From Halictus rubicundus (lineage: Eukaryota; Arthropoda; Insecta; Hymenoptera; Halictidae): a stretch of DNA of 64,000 nucleotides. A program made the position numbers and the translations under genes. Shown in pieces: positions 43,409 to 55,990 of the stretch (position 1 is its first letter; every line of letters starts with the position of its first letter). The stretch is taken from positions 1,290,501 to 1,354,500 of the forward strand of contig NC_135165.1 in NCBI RefSeq assembly GCF_050948215.1. The letters are read 5' to 3'. A model generated the notes under the pieces. That model had not been told where the DNA came from. It was given only the letters and a program-made list of their open reading frames with translations, and ran no database searches.

Positions 43409-43455
<47 letters not shown>

Positions 43456-43460
43456 CTCTC
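43386..43460. repeat. (CT)n microsatellite after the extension ORF
   Basis: The only long CT tract downstream of the coding end that I noted; later tracts are GA. It could pair with the GA tract near 44,350 in a transcript. Confidence 0.85.
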
Positions 43461-43759
43461 GAAGACGGTGATGAGAGGTAGCTTTTCTTTTTCCAACGAA
43501 CGTCCTTCGAAATCGTTCAAGGAGCCGCGTCGCGAGGACAAGGTGGCAAGCTCGCGTGACCACCTCGCGTCTCGCTCTCTATTTTTCTTTCTCTCTCGCT
43601 CTCCGCACGTACATATCGACGATTTATGCATATGTAGCCGGGGGGTGAGGGCCACACGGTGCGCACACAGCAATCGAGTGAAATCGATGAAACTGCGCGG
43701 GGGAGAGAAAAAAGAAACGCGTCAGGGGCGCACGGGCCGAGATAGGATCTTTGGACGAG

Positions 43760-44400
43760 CGGCGCACGCGACCGGCTTCCGGTTCTTTGCCTCGCGATCG
43801 AACCGGCAGCGGCGAGGGTCGCGCGCGGAGCTTCGAATCCTCGGGAAAAAGTCCCCAGCCGGATTGCTTGCGATCGATCAAGAGAGAAAGAGAGAAGCAG
43901 AGAGAACCGGGAGAACCTAACCCGGATCCGACGAGACCCGTCGCGAGCACCGGGTAACCGGGATTTCGAGTCTTCTCCGCCCCTGTGTACCAAAGATTGC
44001 AATAAGAAGCAGCCTCCGAATCGATTTCACTCGACGAGAGGAAGACAGAGAGAGGGGAGAGAGACGGTACGAGAGACTCGAACCACCCGTTGCCAGCACC
44101 GGGTACTCGGAATTTCGGGTTTGCGCACACTCCCGTTTGATCAGGATCGTTGGAAGAGGCAAGTTACCAGGAAAGTTTTCTTCGTTGGATTTCTCTTGAA
44201 AAGAGGAAGACGAAGAAGAGAGCGAGAGGGTTGCGGGTGACCCGATCGACCCGGGATTTCAGGTCCTGGCGCGCCTCTGTTTGAAAATTGTTAAAGACGA
44301 AACCGACAACGAAGACGCCTAGCGTTTTCGCGATCGATCGGCCTCGGAGAGAGAGAAGGAGAGAGAGAGAGAGAGAGTGAGGAAGGGAGTAGAGGGACAC
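43760..44400. repeat. Degenerate tandem repeat of about 140-150 bp in the presumed 3'UTR
   Basis: CGTCGCGAGCACCGGGTA at 43,939 recurs as CGTTGCCAGCACCGGGTA at 44,088 (period 149), with a further relative near 44,229 followed by CCGGGATTTCAGGTC and TTTGAAAATTG. Each unit also carries a GA-rich segment. A weaker relative precedes at about 43,770. Confidence 0.6.
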
Positions 44401-44575
44401 GCGAGGTACCGTACGGTGCGCGCGCGCGCGCGTGTGTGTGTATGTGTATGTGTAGGTCGGAGGATGAGAGGAATTGAGGAGCGAGTGGGAAGACGAGGGG
44501 AGGTATAATCGGGGATGATCGATCTGGTCGAAGGATGCGCGGGATGGAGGGACTGGTCAGGGCTGAAGCTGACTA

Positions 44576-44643
44576 TCCACTGGACAGTTTCATCGTTCGA
44601 CGATCAAGTCTCGTTCGAATGGCGAAAGCCTGTCCAGTGTGGA
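44576..44643. repeat. Hairpin related to the 33,216 foldback, in the presumed 3'UTR
   Basis: TCCACTGGACAG (44,576-44,587) faces CTGTCCAGTGTGGA (44,630-44,643), an inverted repeat with a 2-nt bulge, and an inner TCGTTCGACGA palindrome. In RNA it forms a stable stem of about 12 bp. Preceding AAGCTGAC resembles the AAGCTGTG of the other copy. Confidence 0.5.
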
Positions 44644-45570
44644 CGCGGACCAACGAGCAATCCGTCGAGACGGTTTCGGAGAGCGCAAGCTTGCCGAGTT
44701 AGGGGAGGATTCATGCTCGAGGGAAATCGAACATGGCGGGTTGCTCTCTCGCGCGGACACGCGACATAACGAAACCAAAGGTGAGACGGGTCAACCGATT
44801 TCTCGGTCCCCGATGTGACGTTAACGTACTTAAGTCTTAAACTTCGACGTAGACGAATTAAGATGGCCGTCGGCCGACGCCGACGTGCACCGGAGAGACG
44901 AAGTAATATATATTTCAATATATATATATTGAAATTAATATATATATATATATATATAGATATATACATATTGTACGCTATTTAAGGTGACTAACTTTAG
45001 GGGCTAACGTGCATAACGGAGGGGTTGATCTCGTGGCCCGTCGACGACGACGACGAGCCGAAAACCGGGACCCTGAGGGATTACGTCGGTTCTGCTAGTC
45101 AAGGCTCTCGTGCGCGCGCATTTCTCAGAAAAAAAAAAACAAATATAGAAATGAAGAAAATACGTGGACAGGAAGAACGGTGTCGTCGCAGTATTCGCAC
45201 CTGCAATCACACAGCTCCCCTCTTTCTACACTTGATCATTTATTATTTCCTCCGATGTTTCTTTATTTTTGTTTTTCTTTTCGTTCTCCGTTCCCGCGCG
45301 ACGAACGATCACACCGGAGTTTTCAACGACCATCCGCGAGAGCTATCGCGAAATTCGGGGTGTCGCGAGATCGAAGAAATCGTGGAAAATCGGAAGAGAT
45401 CGCCGATGTTCGCGGGGAACGCGCCGGAGAACACGCTCGCATACTCGCGCGCGGGGAACGCGAAACTCTGCGAATCGTTTGGCGCGGGGAGTAATGTGGT
45501 AACGCTTCCGGGAGAGTTTTCGCTTAGGTTCTTCGGGCCTCTCTGGTTCCGTGCGACGGTGTGCAAGCTT

Positions 45571-45617
45571 ATTTTTATTTTTATTTTTATTTTGTTATTT
45601 TTTTCTTTTTTCTTTAA
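45571..45617 (+). promoter_or_regulatory. U-rich AU5-repeat tract, candidate ELAV binding site
   Basis: Three consecutive ATTTTT hexamers (45,571, 45,577, 45,583), an ATTTT, and a run of T with few interruptions give a strongly U-rich RNA on the sense strand. Tandem AU4-6 motifs are the known binding preference of Drosophila ELAV. Its position in the presumed 3'UTR of the elav gene suggests autoregulation of poly(A) choice or stability. Confidence 0.45.
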
Positions 45618-45919
45618 CGCGAAGCGAGCCAACGTACGAAAGCGACACGCGTTCGACGACAGAGGATGCGCGCTCGTCGACGAACGCTCGAGACGATGCA
45701 CCACGGGGTTATGTGATAGCGACGAGGAGCGGGGGACGATCTATCGGATCGCGCTCCCGTCGATCGTCCAGACACGCGTCTAGTCTACGTGCAAAGAAAA
45801 ACGAACGAACAGCCAACGGGAAGAGAATCTCTCGCCGCGTATACCGCAGATTCATTTTAGGGTAGTGAGGCTCGGATTCGACGAAAGAGGCCGCGGTTTC
45901 GGTGGTACGTAAGGTAAGC

Positions 45920-46264
45920 GAGTCGGCTCGCTAGCGTCGCCCCGCCCACCTGCGCGACGATACGGAGGAAGGCGGAAAACCGTAGATTTTCGAATCTAGA
46001 AGTTTCTCCTCGGGACATCTTGATCTCGGAGAATAAATTCCGCCGCTTTCTCCGCATCGCCTTCGGACGCGAAGCAGACGAAAATTTGTCTTTTTACAAA
46101 CTTTGTTCCACGATCAATGAATTCTTTTGCACTTGACACTTTTTGAACGAATTTTGAGAGCACGACACTCGGCATCGATCATTGACACGTCGCCTGCGGG
46201 GGCGAGCTGAAGTGAAAAATACGTCCGCCATCTTGGGGGCGGTTAGGGAGGCGCGAGCCGACTC
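45920..46264. mobile_element. Possible miniature element bounded by 12-bp inverted repeats (345 bp)
   Basis: GAGTCGGCTCGC (45,920-45,931) and GCGAGCCGACTC (46,253-46,264) are perfect inverted repeats, with partly complementary CGCCCCGCCC and GGGGGCGG just inside. Flanks show no convincing target duplication, so a transposon origin is uncertain; it could be a chance or structural inverted repeat. Confidence 0.35.
46032..46037 (+). terminator. Candidate proximal poly(A) signal AATAAA
   Basis: First clear AATAAA in the region examined after the extension ORF. It lies about 450 nt after a U-rich AU5 tract (45,571-45,617) and 500 nt before another U-rich tract (46,537-46,558). That arrangement would suit ELAV-dependent suppression of proximal polyadenylation, an established activity of the family. 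Use of this site is inferred. Confidence 0.25.
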
Positions 46265-46536
46265 GGATTGTAAGTACTTAATCGTGAGTAAAGCAGAGGC
46301 AGATGCGACGATTTTCTTAGGTTCTTAGATTTAGTGTTTACGTGAGAGATGAAAAGCAAGCGTAGCGTGTATATGTTGTCCTATTTATGTGTACCTTTTT
46401 GTGTCTAGTCCGGGGACGGGGGGATGGGGGCGGGGGATGGAGAAGTTTGCGGGGATGCCTTTGAACGGCGTCTCGCGTCTCGACCAACCCCCCGCAGAAC
46501 GTAATTTTCAAGCAGCAGGATATGCTACCCGCTAAG

Positions 46537-46559
46537 ATTTTATTTTATTTTATTTATTC
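46537..46559 (+). promoter_or_regulatory. U-rich TTTTA-repeat tract, second candidate ELAV site
   Basis: Repeated TTTTA units form a short U-rich block in otherwise GC-rich sequence. It resembles the tract at 45,571 and known ELAV/Hu target sites. Only composition supports this. Confidence 0.3.
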
Positions 46560-47339
46560 GAAGCCCGCGAGCGTCACGGTCGCGTTTCCGGTCCGCTTTG
46601 CGCGAACGGGCAACCGTTTGGGTAGAGGGGACGGAATAAGCGAGCCCGGACGTCGGGTCGATGAGGATCTCGATGATTAGTGCAAATTATATATATATTA
46701 AAATATATATATGAAAACACCGTGCGACGGTTTGGCGCGTCAGGCGACCACGTCGCGTCGTCTCCGCGAGCATCGACCAACAAGAACAACCAATGGAAAC
46801 CAATCCCCTTTCCGTCGCTTCACCTCCTTACCGTCACTCGTCATCTCATCGAGCCGCTAACGAGGTACAAAATCTATTTTCAATCGAGTTTCATCGCGTT
46901 CTATTCGAAGAGAACAGTTAAAATTTCAGTCAGTTGCCGGAGAATTCAAAAACTTGAATTTTACCACCTGAATTCGAGTTTTTCATTAACTTATTTAACA
47001 AGTTTATTTTACAAGTTTAACTAATACGAGTGAGCAGTGAAATGGTGGGGGATAGGAACGAGGGAATACTGTTGTATAGTGGAGCTCGCTGAGAACGGCC
47101 CAGATTGCCATAGTGGGCGGGGCCGTTGAAGATGAGGGGAGTGGGGACGGTTTCTATTGGAGGACGAGGTCGACGAGCGAGTGGAAGGGGCTTGGATAGG
47201 CGGAGCGATGCTCGTGGGGCGGGGGGTGAAACGTGTGTAAGACAATTGCAACCCCCGAGTATTAGGGTAGAATTCTTACAGCACGTCTAGTTTACATTCA
47301 CTATTATAAATGATTAATCCTTCTCATAGTTATTATCAC

Positions 47340-47475
47340 GTATATTACAATTATTATTATTATTATTATTCTGGTTATTATTATTATTATTATTACCATC
47401 GCCATCGCCATTATTATTATTATTATCATTATTATTATTATTATTATTATTATTACGATTATTATCATTGCTATT
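47340..47475. repeat. (ATT)n trinucleotide repeat
   Basis: ATT repeats interrupted by CTGGTT and CGCCATCGCCA. On the minus strand this produces a poly-Asn open frame that is not supported as a gene. Confidence 0.85.
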
Positions 47476-47816
47476 AATTACGATCGTATATATTTTTGTG
47501 TCTCTCGTCCAAGTAGCTACGTGTAACCTTAAAACACCTATACTGCTACTTACTTTCGTACCACTACGTCGACGAACCGTACAAAAAAGGCAAACCAAAA
47601 AAAAAAGAGAAAACGAAAACTAGAAGGAATGATTAAGAAAAAAGTAACCGAGGAAATGGTCTTCGAACGTTTATCACGATTCGATTCACTTTTTTTTAAC
47701 CATCCGCCATTTTCTTACCACCCGCTATAACTTTACTTACTATAACTACCACCACCACTACTGCTACTACTTACTACTTACTACTTACTTATTACTACTT
47801 ACTACTACTGCTACCG

Positions 47817-47840
47817 ATTATTTATTTATTTATTTAATTA
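47817..47840 (+). promoter_or_regulatory. AU-rich element with overlapping ATTTA pentamers
   Basis: Four TTTA repeats create overlapping ATTTA pentamers and TATTTAT nonamer-like cores, the classic AU-rich element bound by Hu proteins and decay factors. It lies in the presumed 3'UTR after a degenerate CTACTACTTACT stretch. Function is inferred from the motif. Confidence 0.4.
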
Positions 47841-50800
47841 TTATATAACATAACAGAAATTATGTTTTATTTAAGGATTAAACTGATTTGTGTTTGGTTC
47901 AAGATACGTCGTTCGTTTTATTTCGATTAATTGTTTCTGTTGCCACCGCCACCACCACCACCACCACCACCATCACCACCACCACTACGAACCACCCCCG
48001 TTTCCGAGACCATTGTCCACGACCCACGACCACACCCCATGGCGCATCATCTCCCATAGCCTGACTCGATTTATCCTCGACGTTGTTCCTCGTTACTCGG
48101 ACCAACGATGCACCCTACACGGGGGCAGTAGCCATCTTCATCATCGATCATGGGCGACCCCGTGGATTTCATCCTCAAAACGGAAACATTGCAACGAATA
48201 ATGCAAAAAACCTGTTGGTCGCACACGATCGAACAACAAAAATAAAAGGTCCGTAAGAATAAGGAAGAAAGGTCCATCGATCGTGTGAAGGAACGAGAAT
48301 GTAAGATCGATCGTCGCCCACGATCGAAGAGAAGAAACGAAGACTGATTACCGAGGACACTAGGCGACGTGAACCGATTGTTAAATTGCAAAACGAAGAC
48401 CTAAACACCGTCAAACAAAAGTTTCTATCGTCGCGCTCGATCAAAGAATCAGAGCGGAGGAGATTAGGTTTCATCAGGTTGTGTCGCCCATCGATCGAAA
48501 ACCGATAGATCTCGGAGAGCTTGGGTACCGATCGAACGAGGAACGTAGTCCCTCGGTGAACCGCGAGAAGAGGACTCGAGAGGGGAAGAGTGTTCGAATG
48601 CGATCATGTACATTGTCCGAGGTGCACGGTATCGATCCAGGACCCAAGAAATTCGGGACTCGAGTTCCCCTTTCGAGTTTCGAGGCCTCTCAGCCCTAAA
48701 GCTGCTCAATGTCGCGCACAATATACTAAGGGTGACTTGAGGGGGAGACGCACAACGCGTGCTGGTTCGAGGGGAGGATTCCTTAAGCCGCTTGTCCGCT
48801 TGCGAACGCCATGCGAACTCCGCTACCACCAAAAACGACATTAGACCCGAGGCTGTCTCTCCGCTACCGTAAATATTGTTAACAATTTGGCTGACCATCC
48901 GAGGAACCTCCTCTGAGAAAACGCGACAATTCCAAAAGTTTCATATTTCAATTTAATATTTCTGTGGTCCTACAAAAATTCCCAAATATAAAATTGTTTC
49001 AAGCTTATCTAATTTCCTAAAAATCAATCATTTCCAGCAATCAATGCGAAAGTAATCGATGGGCAACCATGCGGGTTGAAGCCTAACGATCGACAAGCAA
49101 GTGGACACGCTGCTTAATCCAGCGCGCCCTGACCCGTTCTCTCCGCGCTCGGAGAGTGCGTCGATTGCTCGAGGAGAGAGAAAAAGAGAGCCGGCTAGGC
49201 GAGAGAACATATGTCTGTGTGAACGGAAGGGACGAGAGAAGGAGAGAAAGCGATGGAGGACACGCTAATCTACTTAATTATAAAGCTATATTACCGTACG
49301 GCTATTACGTTTAGATATACCGTTGTGCGTATTATATTTATGTCCGTGTAATCGTTGTTAGTTGTATCGCTACGATCACGATCATGGCGACGAGGACACC
49401 CCGCGTTCGTCGTCGACCACTCTGGGAGAAGGGGAACACCGGATCAAACGTACACGTGTACGTTCTCTTACGTATACATACATACATACATACACACACG
49501 CACACACAACATACATTCTCCCGCGTTTCAACAAACAAACTGTGTTCTCCCAGAACGTTAGAGAACTCTGTATAGTTTCACGCAACGACTAATTACTCGA
49601 GGCATCGTCAAATCATTTCTGACGTCGACACGCCTCCGACGGCGCCGCGTTCTCGAGATCTCGAGACGATCCGTCGATCGGATCGAGGACGTCGCGTCGT
49701 CGGGATGCGCGTCGATCGTCGCGTGGATCGTCCGGGGCGAGTCGATTCGATTGGTCGCCGGCGTCGAACCTCGTCGCACAGCAGCGCACAAAATACTTTT
49801 TAAGGTTGTGGCCGGCGTCGGGACGGCGTCGAGTCGCTCTCGCCGTCGACGATCCACGCCGGGAGACGTCGCGACGTTCAATCGCAACGCACAATCGCAA
49901 CGGCAGCCGCGAACCGTGGCGGCCATCATTCGCGACATCATAAGCATTGATCGGTCGGGTTCTCCCCGCGAATCCTCGTTCTCGATCACCGGACGGACAG
50001 TCGACGATCCGCCATTTTGTTTCGTCCCGTCTTCTGCCCAGAGGATCCCGCCCCGGATCCCGTAGATCCGGGGAGTAGCGATCAACGCGATTCTTTGTTG
50101 TCTGCGAGGACGAAACGCGCAAACCGGAAGAGAACGGAACACAAATGTCTGTGTGTTCCGATCGTCGAGGAACTACGTTGTTTTATCCGTGGACAGTCGA
50201 GACGAAGATCCCGGTCGATCGTCAACGTTGTCGTGTCTAGGAGAGAGATCGGTGATCGTTCGTTTCGACGGTAGATCCACGACGCACATGATTCCAGGTC
50301 GACTGGAAGGGATTTTTCAGCCCCCCGTCGAGGGGGATGAAACAGATCCGACCAGGAAAGGGTAAAAAATATCCTCTTCCAATTTGTATCTACCGATCCG
50401 ACTTACACAGACTGAGTCTTTAGGCAATGCATTTAGATCGTGGCTGCGATCGATACTCTTTTTCCTGAACTTCCAGGGAACATCGGCGAGATCACCGGTT
50501 AATTTTTAATTGGGGCTGCTCGCGGCAGGTTTCTCGAAACCGTGCGGACCTTGCACGGTCCGGTCGACAAGACTGCGGATTATTCTTGTTCGATTGTTAA
50601 CGCCTCGATGTCTCGATAATCAGTCGAAATTGTCGTGAATAGTTTTCGACCCTCGTTTGAATCAATGTGACCCAGTAGCGAGTCCCTGTCCTTAATTCTA
50701 TCGAACCGAGCGTCGAGTTCGATTCCACCGAATTCGTAAAACTTGAATTTGAATAACAATCGGCCATCCTGCAGAGTTGCTCGTCAGGATTTCGCGCGAA

Positions 50801-51180
50801 GATCCGCAGTCTGTCGGCATTTAGGCGAACAAATCGGATCGGGTTTCCGGTGTGCGAAAACAAAAGGGTTGCTCGTTTGTAATTTATATCGCGAGCGAGA
50901 GCAGTCACAGCGAAGGGGGGCGGAAATCGCGGTGGTTGATTTTTCTTCGGTTCTCCTATTGTTTGGCAGTGTCGGGTCAACCGGACGGTTGGCGCGGTCA
51001 CTATGAATATCCTCGTCGTGGGTGTTTTTCTTGGACGGGACACGCCGCCCTTTGAGAGCGAAGGGTGCACCGTTTCCGAGATCGTTTGAAGACGGTGGAT
51101 TCGATCCTCCAGCGAGCACAATACCAAAGAGAAACGAGAGTACGAGAGACGAAGTGTCTGCGTGTGTATGTGAAAGGGAG

Positions 51181-51216
<36 letters not shown>

Positions 51217-52551
51217 TGTGAGAGAACGATTGTGAATTAGAAAAGGGGTGAGAAAGAAAGAGAGAGAGAGTGGCGAGGCGCGACATCCGACAAGGGTGGA
51301 ATTATTTTTACGCGATCGAGCAAGGGGCGAGAAAGATCGTTGGAGACGTTGTGTCGGCCGGCGAAAGCGGCTCTAGCTCTCACTGTAGGCCTAACTGACA
51401 AACCACAGAGAGAAAGAGAGAGCGCGACAGACAGTGAGATCGAGCCGACAGAAGAGAAAGACGAGAGATAAGTACTTATTACTTAGCTAAGCTAACTAGA
51501 TAAACGGGGGCGGACAAAAGAACGAGAGACGTCGAGTGTTCAAAGACTAACAAACAAAAAAAAAAGTGAATAAATAAAAGGGAACGAGAGAGAGACTGAT
51601 CGTGTGCGAGGAGAGGAGAGAATGGGGACGAGTGAAAGAGAGCGAGAGAGTGCGAGAGCGGCGAGAAACTAGGAAATAAGTAAAGAAGCTCCCAAAACAA
51701 ACATAAGAAAGAAAATTTACCAAAAAAAAAAAAGAAATGGTGGGAGGAGACAGAGAGCGAGCGAGAGTGGTGGTTGCAGAGGGAGGAGCGACGCGAAAGA
51801 AGGGTGGGCACTGGGGAGAGGGGGTGGGAATGGGGTGGGTGGGCGAAGAGAGAGAAGAAAGACAGTAAAAAAGGTTAAAGCAAGAGAAGAAAGAAAAGGA
51901 GGAGGAGGAGGAGGAGGAGGAGGAGGGCACAGAGACTGGACGGAGGGGAAGAAAGAGATAATCTATAATCTTCTGTACATGTTTTGATTATTCTAATTAT
52001 TAATTATCGTAACTTATTATAATAACTATTAATTAATTAAATTAATTGATATCTATGGAACTGTATTTAAACGACAAAAAAACGTGGTAGCTAGTTTGTC
52101 AATGGGTGTATAAATATTTAATTACGATAACTCTATAGTGATACTAAAAGAAACAACAACAAACAAGCAAACAAACAACAAACAACAACAACCATCACCA
52201 CCACCACCACCACCACCACAGAAACAAACAGCAAAACAGTTCAACAACAATGAAATGTGCGTGAACGAGAGGAACACGATGGATATTTTCGAGAAAAAGA
52301 TTAGCGAAAGGGAATAAAAGAGAGAGAGAAAGTGAAAAAGAGAGAATGAGAAATTAATGTAAAATCGTATTAGATCGAGGAATGTGAGAAAGTGTATGTC
52401 TGTATACGCGACACCGACACGAGACCACGAACTCAACCACACGAACACACTCGCACACACATGCCACACAGGTATCGAGACGACGTACTTGTAATTATAT
52501 CACTCAGATAACGAGGAAGGGACAAGCAAGCGGTGACAACAAAGTAGAGAG

Positions 52552-52602
<51 letters not shown>

Positions 52603-55600
52603 GAAGGAAAGAAAAAAAAAATAGTTGAGAACCGAGCGCGGATATTGAAGCGATCCAGAGCGATCGAAATATTTTTCAATGGTTACGGATGGGGGGAAGA
52701 GAACGAGGGAGAGGGGTTGATCGAGGAATTCACGGTGCTTCGTGGGGGGAGGGGGTGGGCTTCATCCGTTTCGTTTCCCATTTCGTCGTTTCTTCGAGGA
52801 ACAGAGGACGACAACTCGTTCCCCGACACCTAGACACTCTTTTCCTTTCGGCTGGTAGGCGTGGTACTTACGACCGTGGGGCCCCGGTGGCCCCGGTGGC
52901 CACAGTTGGCCCCGAGCCGGAGCGCTTTCGCACGATCGAAACTCGCGTGGGGGACCGTCGAGTCTCGTTGATCCCACGCACCTTTAAATAATTTATATTT
53001 TGCCGGGAACGCTTGGTTAACTTGTTGTGGGGGTGGGTGGGGACGGGCGGTGGGGGAAGAAGGATCACTCAAAGCGATATTTTCAGCGAGTCGACGCGAT
53101 CCAGAAACGGAAAGACTGCCGGTAAATCAATTGCTCACACCGAAACGCGATATATAAATTATTTAAACAAATAAAAGCGAACGAGAGTGGGGGATGAACA
53201 GGGGATAGGGCAAACAGAGAGAGAGAGAGAGAGATAGAGAAAGAGAATACTCGATGTAGATCCCGAGATCGAGCCCCTCTCGATCCTCCGATCATTTGCC
53301 ATTTTGGGATGTGGCCAGTAAAGCGAGCTTTTTCGAGGATTCAACGGGTCGGATGGTCGGGATCGATCGTTTCTCGGTCGATCGTACGTATTCCCGCGTC
53401 GATCACGAAGCGGGGTGCTGCGACGCTGGCCGCGGATGATTATGCGAAATTCTGTTTCTCCCACGGGCCGTGTTTCTAGAACTCTCGTCGCGCCTTCGTC
53501 GGCGCGTTTTATCGGTAGAATCGGTTCCCGGATCTAGACGCATAAAGATCCGCGGCTCTGCGATTAGGATGATCGGCGCGGTGCCAGAAAGCTCTCGGCG
53601 AGAGTCGCTCGCCGAATCTCGATGATCTCTTATATCGAAGACACATTCCATCCGGGTGCGGGGGCTCTCGGCCGGAAACAACACTTCCGGTTCTCGTCCA
53701 TGACAACGTTCGACTTTTCCAATCGATTTTGACTACCGATTTTCGTGAAACCATCGAAACTTGATATTAATGACTTGATAAATGATAACTTGAATCGGAT
53801 AGTCGAGGGTGAGGGCAAGTTTCGGAGCCAAAGGGCTGTTTCTGACCCGTTGACAGGTCGATCCGACTGGTCCCAGGTTCTACGTTCCACTTTTGTCGGA
53901 AATTCTCGAAGAAATCTTCGATCACGTACACAAACGAAACGCGTCACCGTGACCAGTAGGTGTTTCTGTAGCCGCGGCGTTCAAACTGGTCTATTTTCGA
54001 AACGATTCGTGGCCAGAAAAGTTTCTCGCAAAGTGGACGAGGACCGACGAGAACAATTGCACATTCCAGGTTGCCGCGCCGAGGCCCTCGAGGTACAAAA
54101 TCCGCGATAAATCTATATATATTACATATTAGACTTGTTACGCGACCGATCGATCTCGAGTAGACCGCGTTTCCCGCGGGTCGTCGCCAAAAAGACATTT
54201 TATCCTTTTTCTATTGAAAGGACCGAGGGATTTCTACGGGGGAATCGAATGAAAGTTTCTTCATCGACAGTATTAAGATATTAAGGGGACACTTGTTTTT
54301 TACCGCCGGTTGGAGGAAGGAGGGACGTTGCTCGGGACGACGCCCGACGCCGCGACGTCGCGACGGTCGGATCGTTTCGCGAAAACGATCACTCGCGCCG
54401 TAAAACACCGGATTCTGCGCGTAACGTAATCGAATCGCGACAAATTCGATTACTACGACGGTCGGCGACCCGCCCAGTTCGCGGTTGCCGTTCGTCGTTC
54501 TAATCGAATCAACGATCGCCAGGCTGTGAGGATCTTTAAGCAGATTTTCATCAATTCCATCGACACCAGTGTACAGAAGAAAGAGTGTTCCCTTCATCGA
54601 TTTCGAAAAAACAAGCAAAATAAAAATTTCTTGTATCTCGGTAAATGCCATGAACGCGCGCCGCTTAACGATCCGCAGTCTAACCAGTGTGTGTGCGCGC
54701 GATTCGATTGCGTTTCCCGCCGACGTCCGTCAACCATGATCTCACTTCGACTAGACACACTTTTTCTACCCGGGCCGAGCGAGGATTTTCCTCGATCGTC
54801 GCGCGCAACGACGATCTACGGGCGTCGGCGTCGGGCCATCACCGGGAACGATCGAGCGATCGAGCGTAGGAGATCCCCGAACGAGGAACAACGGATCTGT
54901 ACGCTCCTAGTTGTCGCGGTGATTCCGTAATTACTATTATAATACCAGCGATTTTACCATTACGATATTATAGACGTTGTACGATATGTATAAGTGTTCA
55001 CGAAAGCGAACGGTCAAACGAGAGAAACAAAACGAACGGTAAAACGAGAAACAAAACGAAAGGGGAAATAGAAATGTCTGATAAGGAGGAGGAGGAGGAG
55101 GGGATCGATTATTATCAGCCAGGATGAAACACAGTGCAATATATACGCTTTTCGTTGTTCCCGGACCGATTATTCTCCGAGCGTGCGGAGGACATCCATC
55201 GAGCGGACAAACGAGAGAGGGGAGGGGCGGGGAAAAGGAGAGAAACCCAGAGGAGTGGGGGAAAACTGGTGGATAGTCGCGCGGATCCTCTTTCTGTCGA
55301 CCAGTCAACGTCCACGACGACAAAAACAGTCTCTAAAGTCGATTCGAAGATTACGTAAACTCGTTCCTAGGAATCCAATCTGCCTACGAACAATGCAAAC
55401 GATCGATCGAAGCGAAGACCTGCGCTATAATCGCATCAAATCCGCGCGGACATCGCCGAGTTCTGAAAAACACCATTCTCGTGCATTCGAAACGCATCCG
55501 TTGTGTCTCTTCGCTTCCTTGATTGGTCGACAGGAGGTTCGAGGAAACGAGTCGAAAGGACCAAAAAAAAAAAAAACAAATAAAAGAAAACGTGCGCGCT

Positions 55601-55936
55601 CGTCCGCGGATCGATTTCTAATGGGATCACGATCACGAACAAAAATCACGCGAAATAATCTGTCCGACTGTTACGAATTCTCTTTAGAAACGTTTTACAG
55701 CTTTAATGGGAAACCACCGTAGACGTAAGCGAACACGGAGGGCACTAATTAAAACGAACAAAAAATAAAATAAAATAACTAAAATAAAACGGAAAAATCA
55801 AGAAACTTACACACGCGCGAGATTAAACGATAATAAGAGTGAGATAAAACGGGGCGGAAAAACGGAAGAAAAAATAGTTAAGGCGACGGGGGCTGGTGGG
55901 AAGGAGGGGGGAGCAACAGAAGGGAGCGGAACGAGA

Positions 55937-55939
<3 letters not shown>

Positions 55940-55988
<49 letters not shown>
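55940..55988. repeat. (GA)n microsatellite in the presumed 3'UTR
   Basis: About 48 bp of GA dinucleotides, one of several GA tracts of the same polarity between 44 and 62 kb. Confidence 0.9.

Positions 55989-55990
<2 letters not shown>

Noticed and set aside
47314..47598. Minus-strand poly-Asn open frame
   Set aside because: Produced by the (ATT)n microsatellite; no other support.
50010..50045. Minus-strand GGGACGAAAC resembling a hammerhead 3' core
   Set aside because: No CTGATGA partner upstream on that strand (it reads CAGAAGA without stem I), so no ribozyme.
51090..51118. GGTGGATTCGATCCTCC resembling a tRNA T-arm
   Set aside because: No cloverleaf could be formed with the upstream sequence; no A box.
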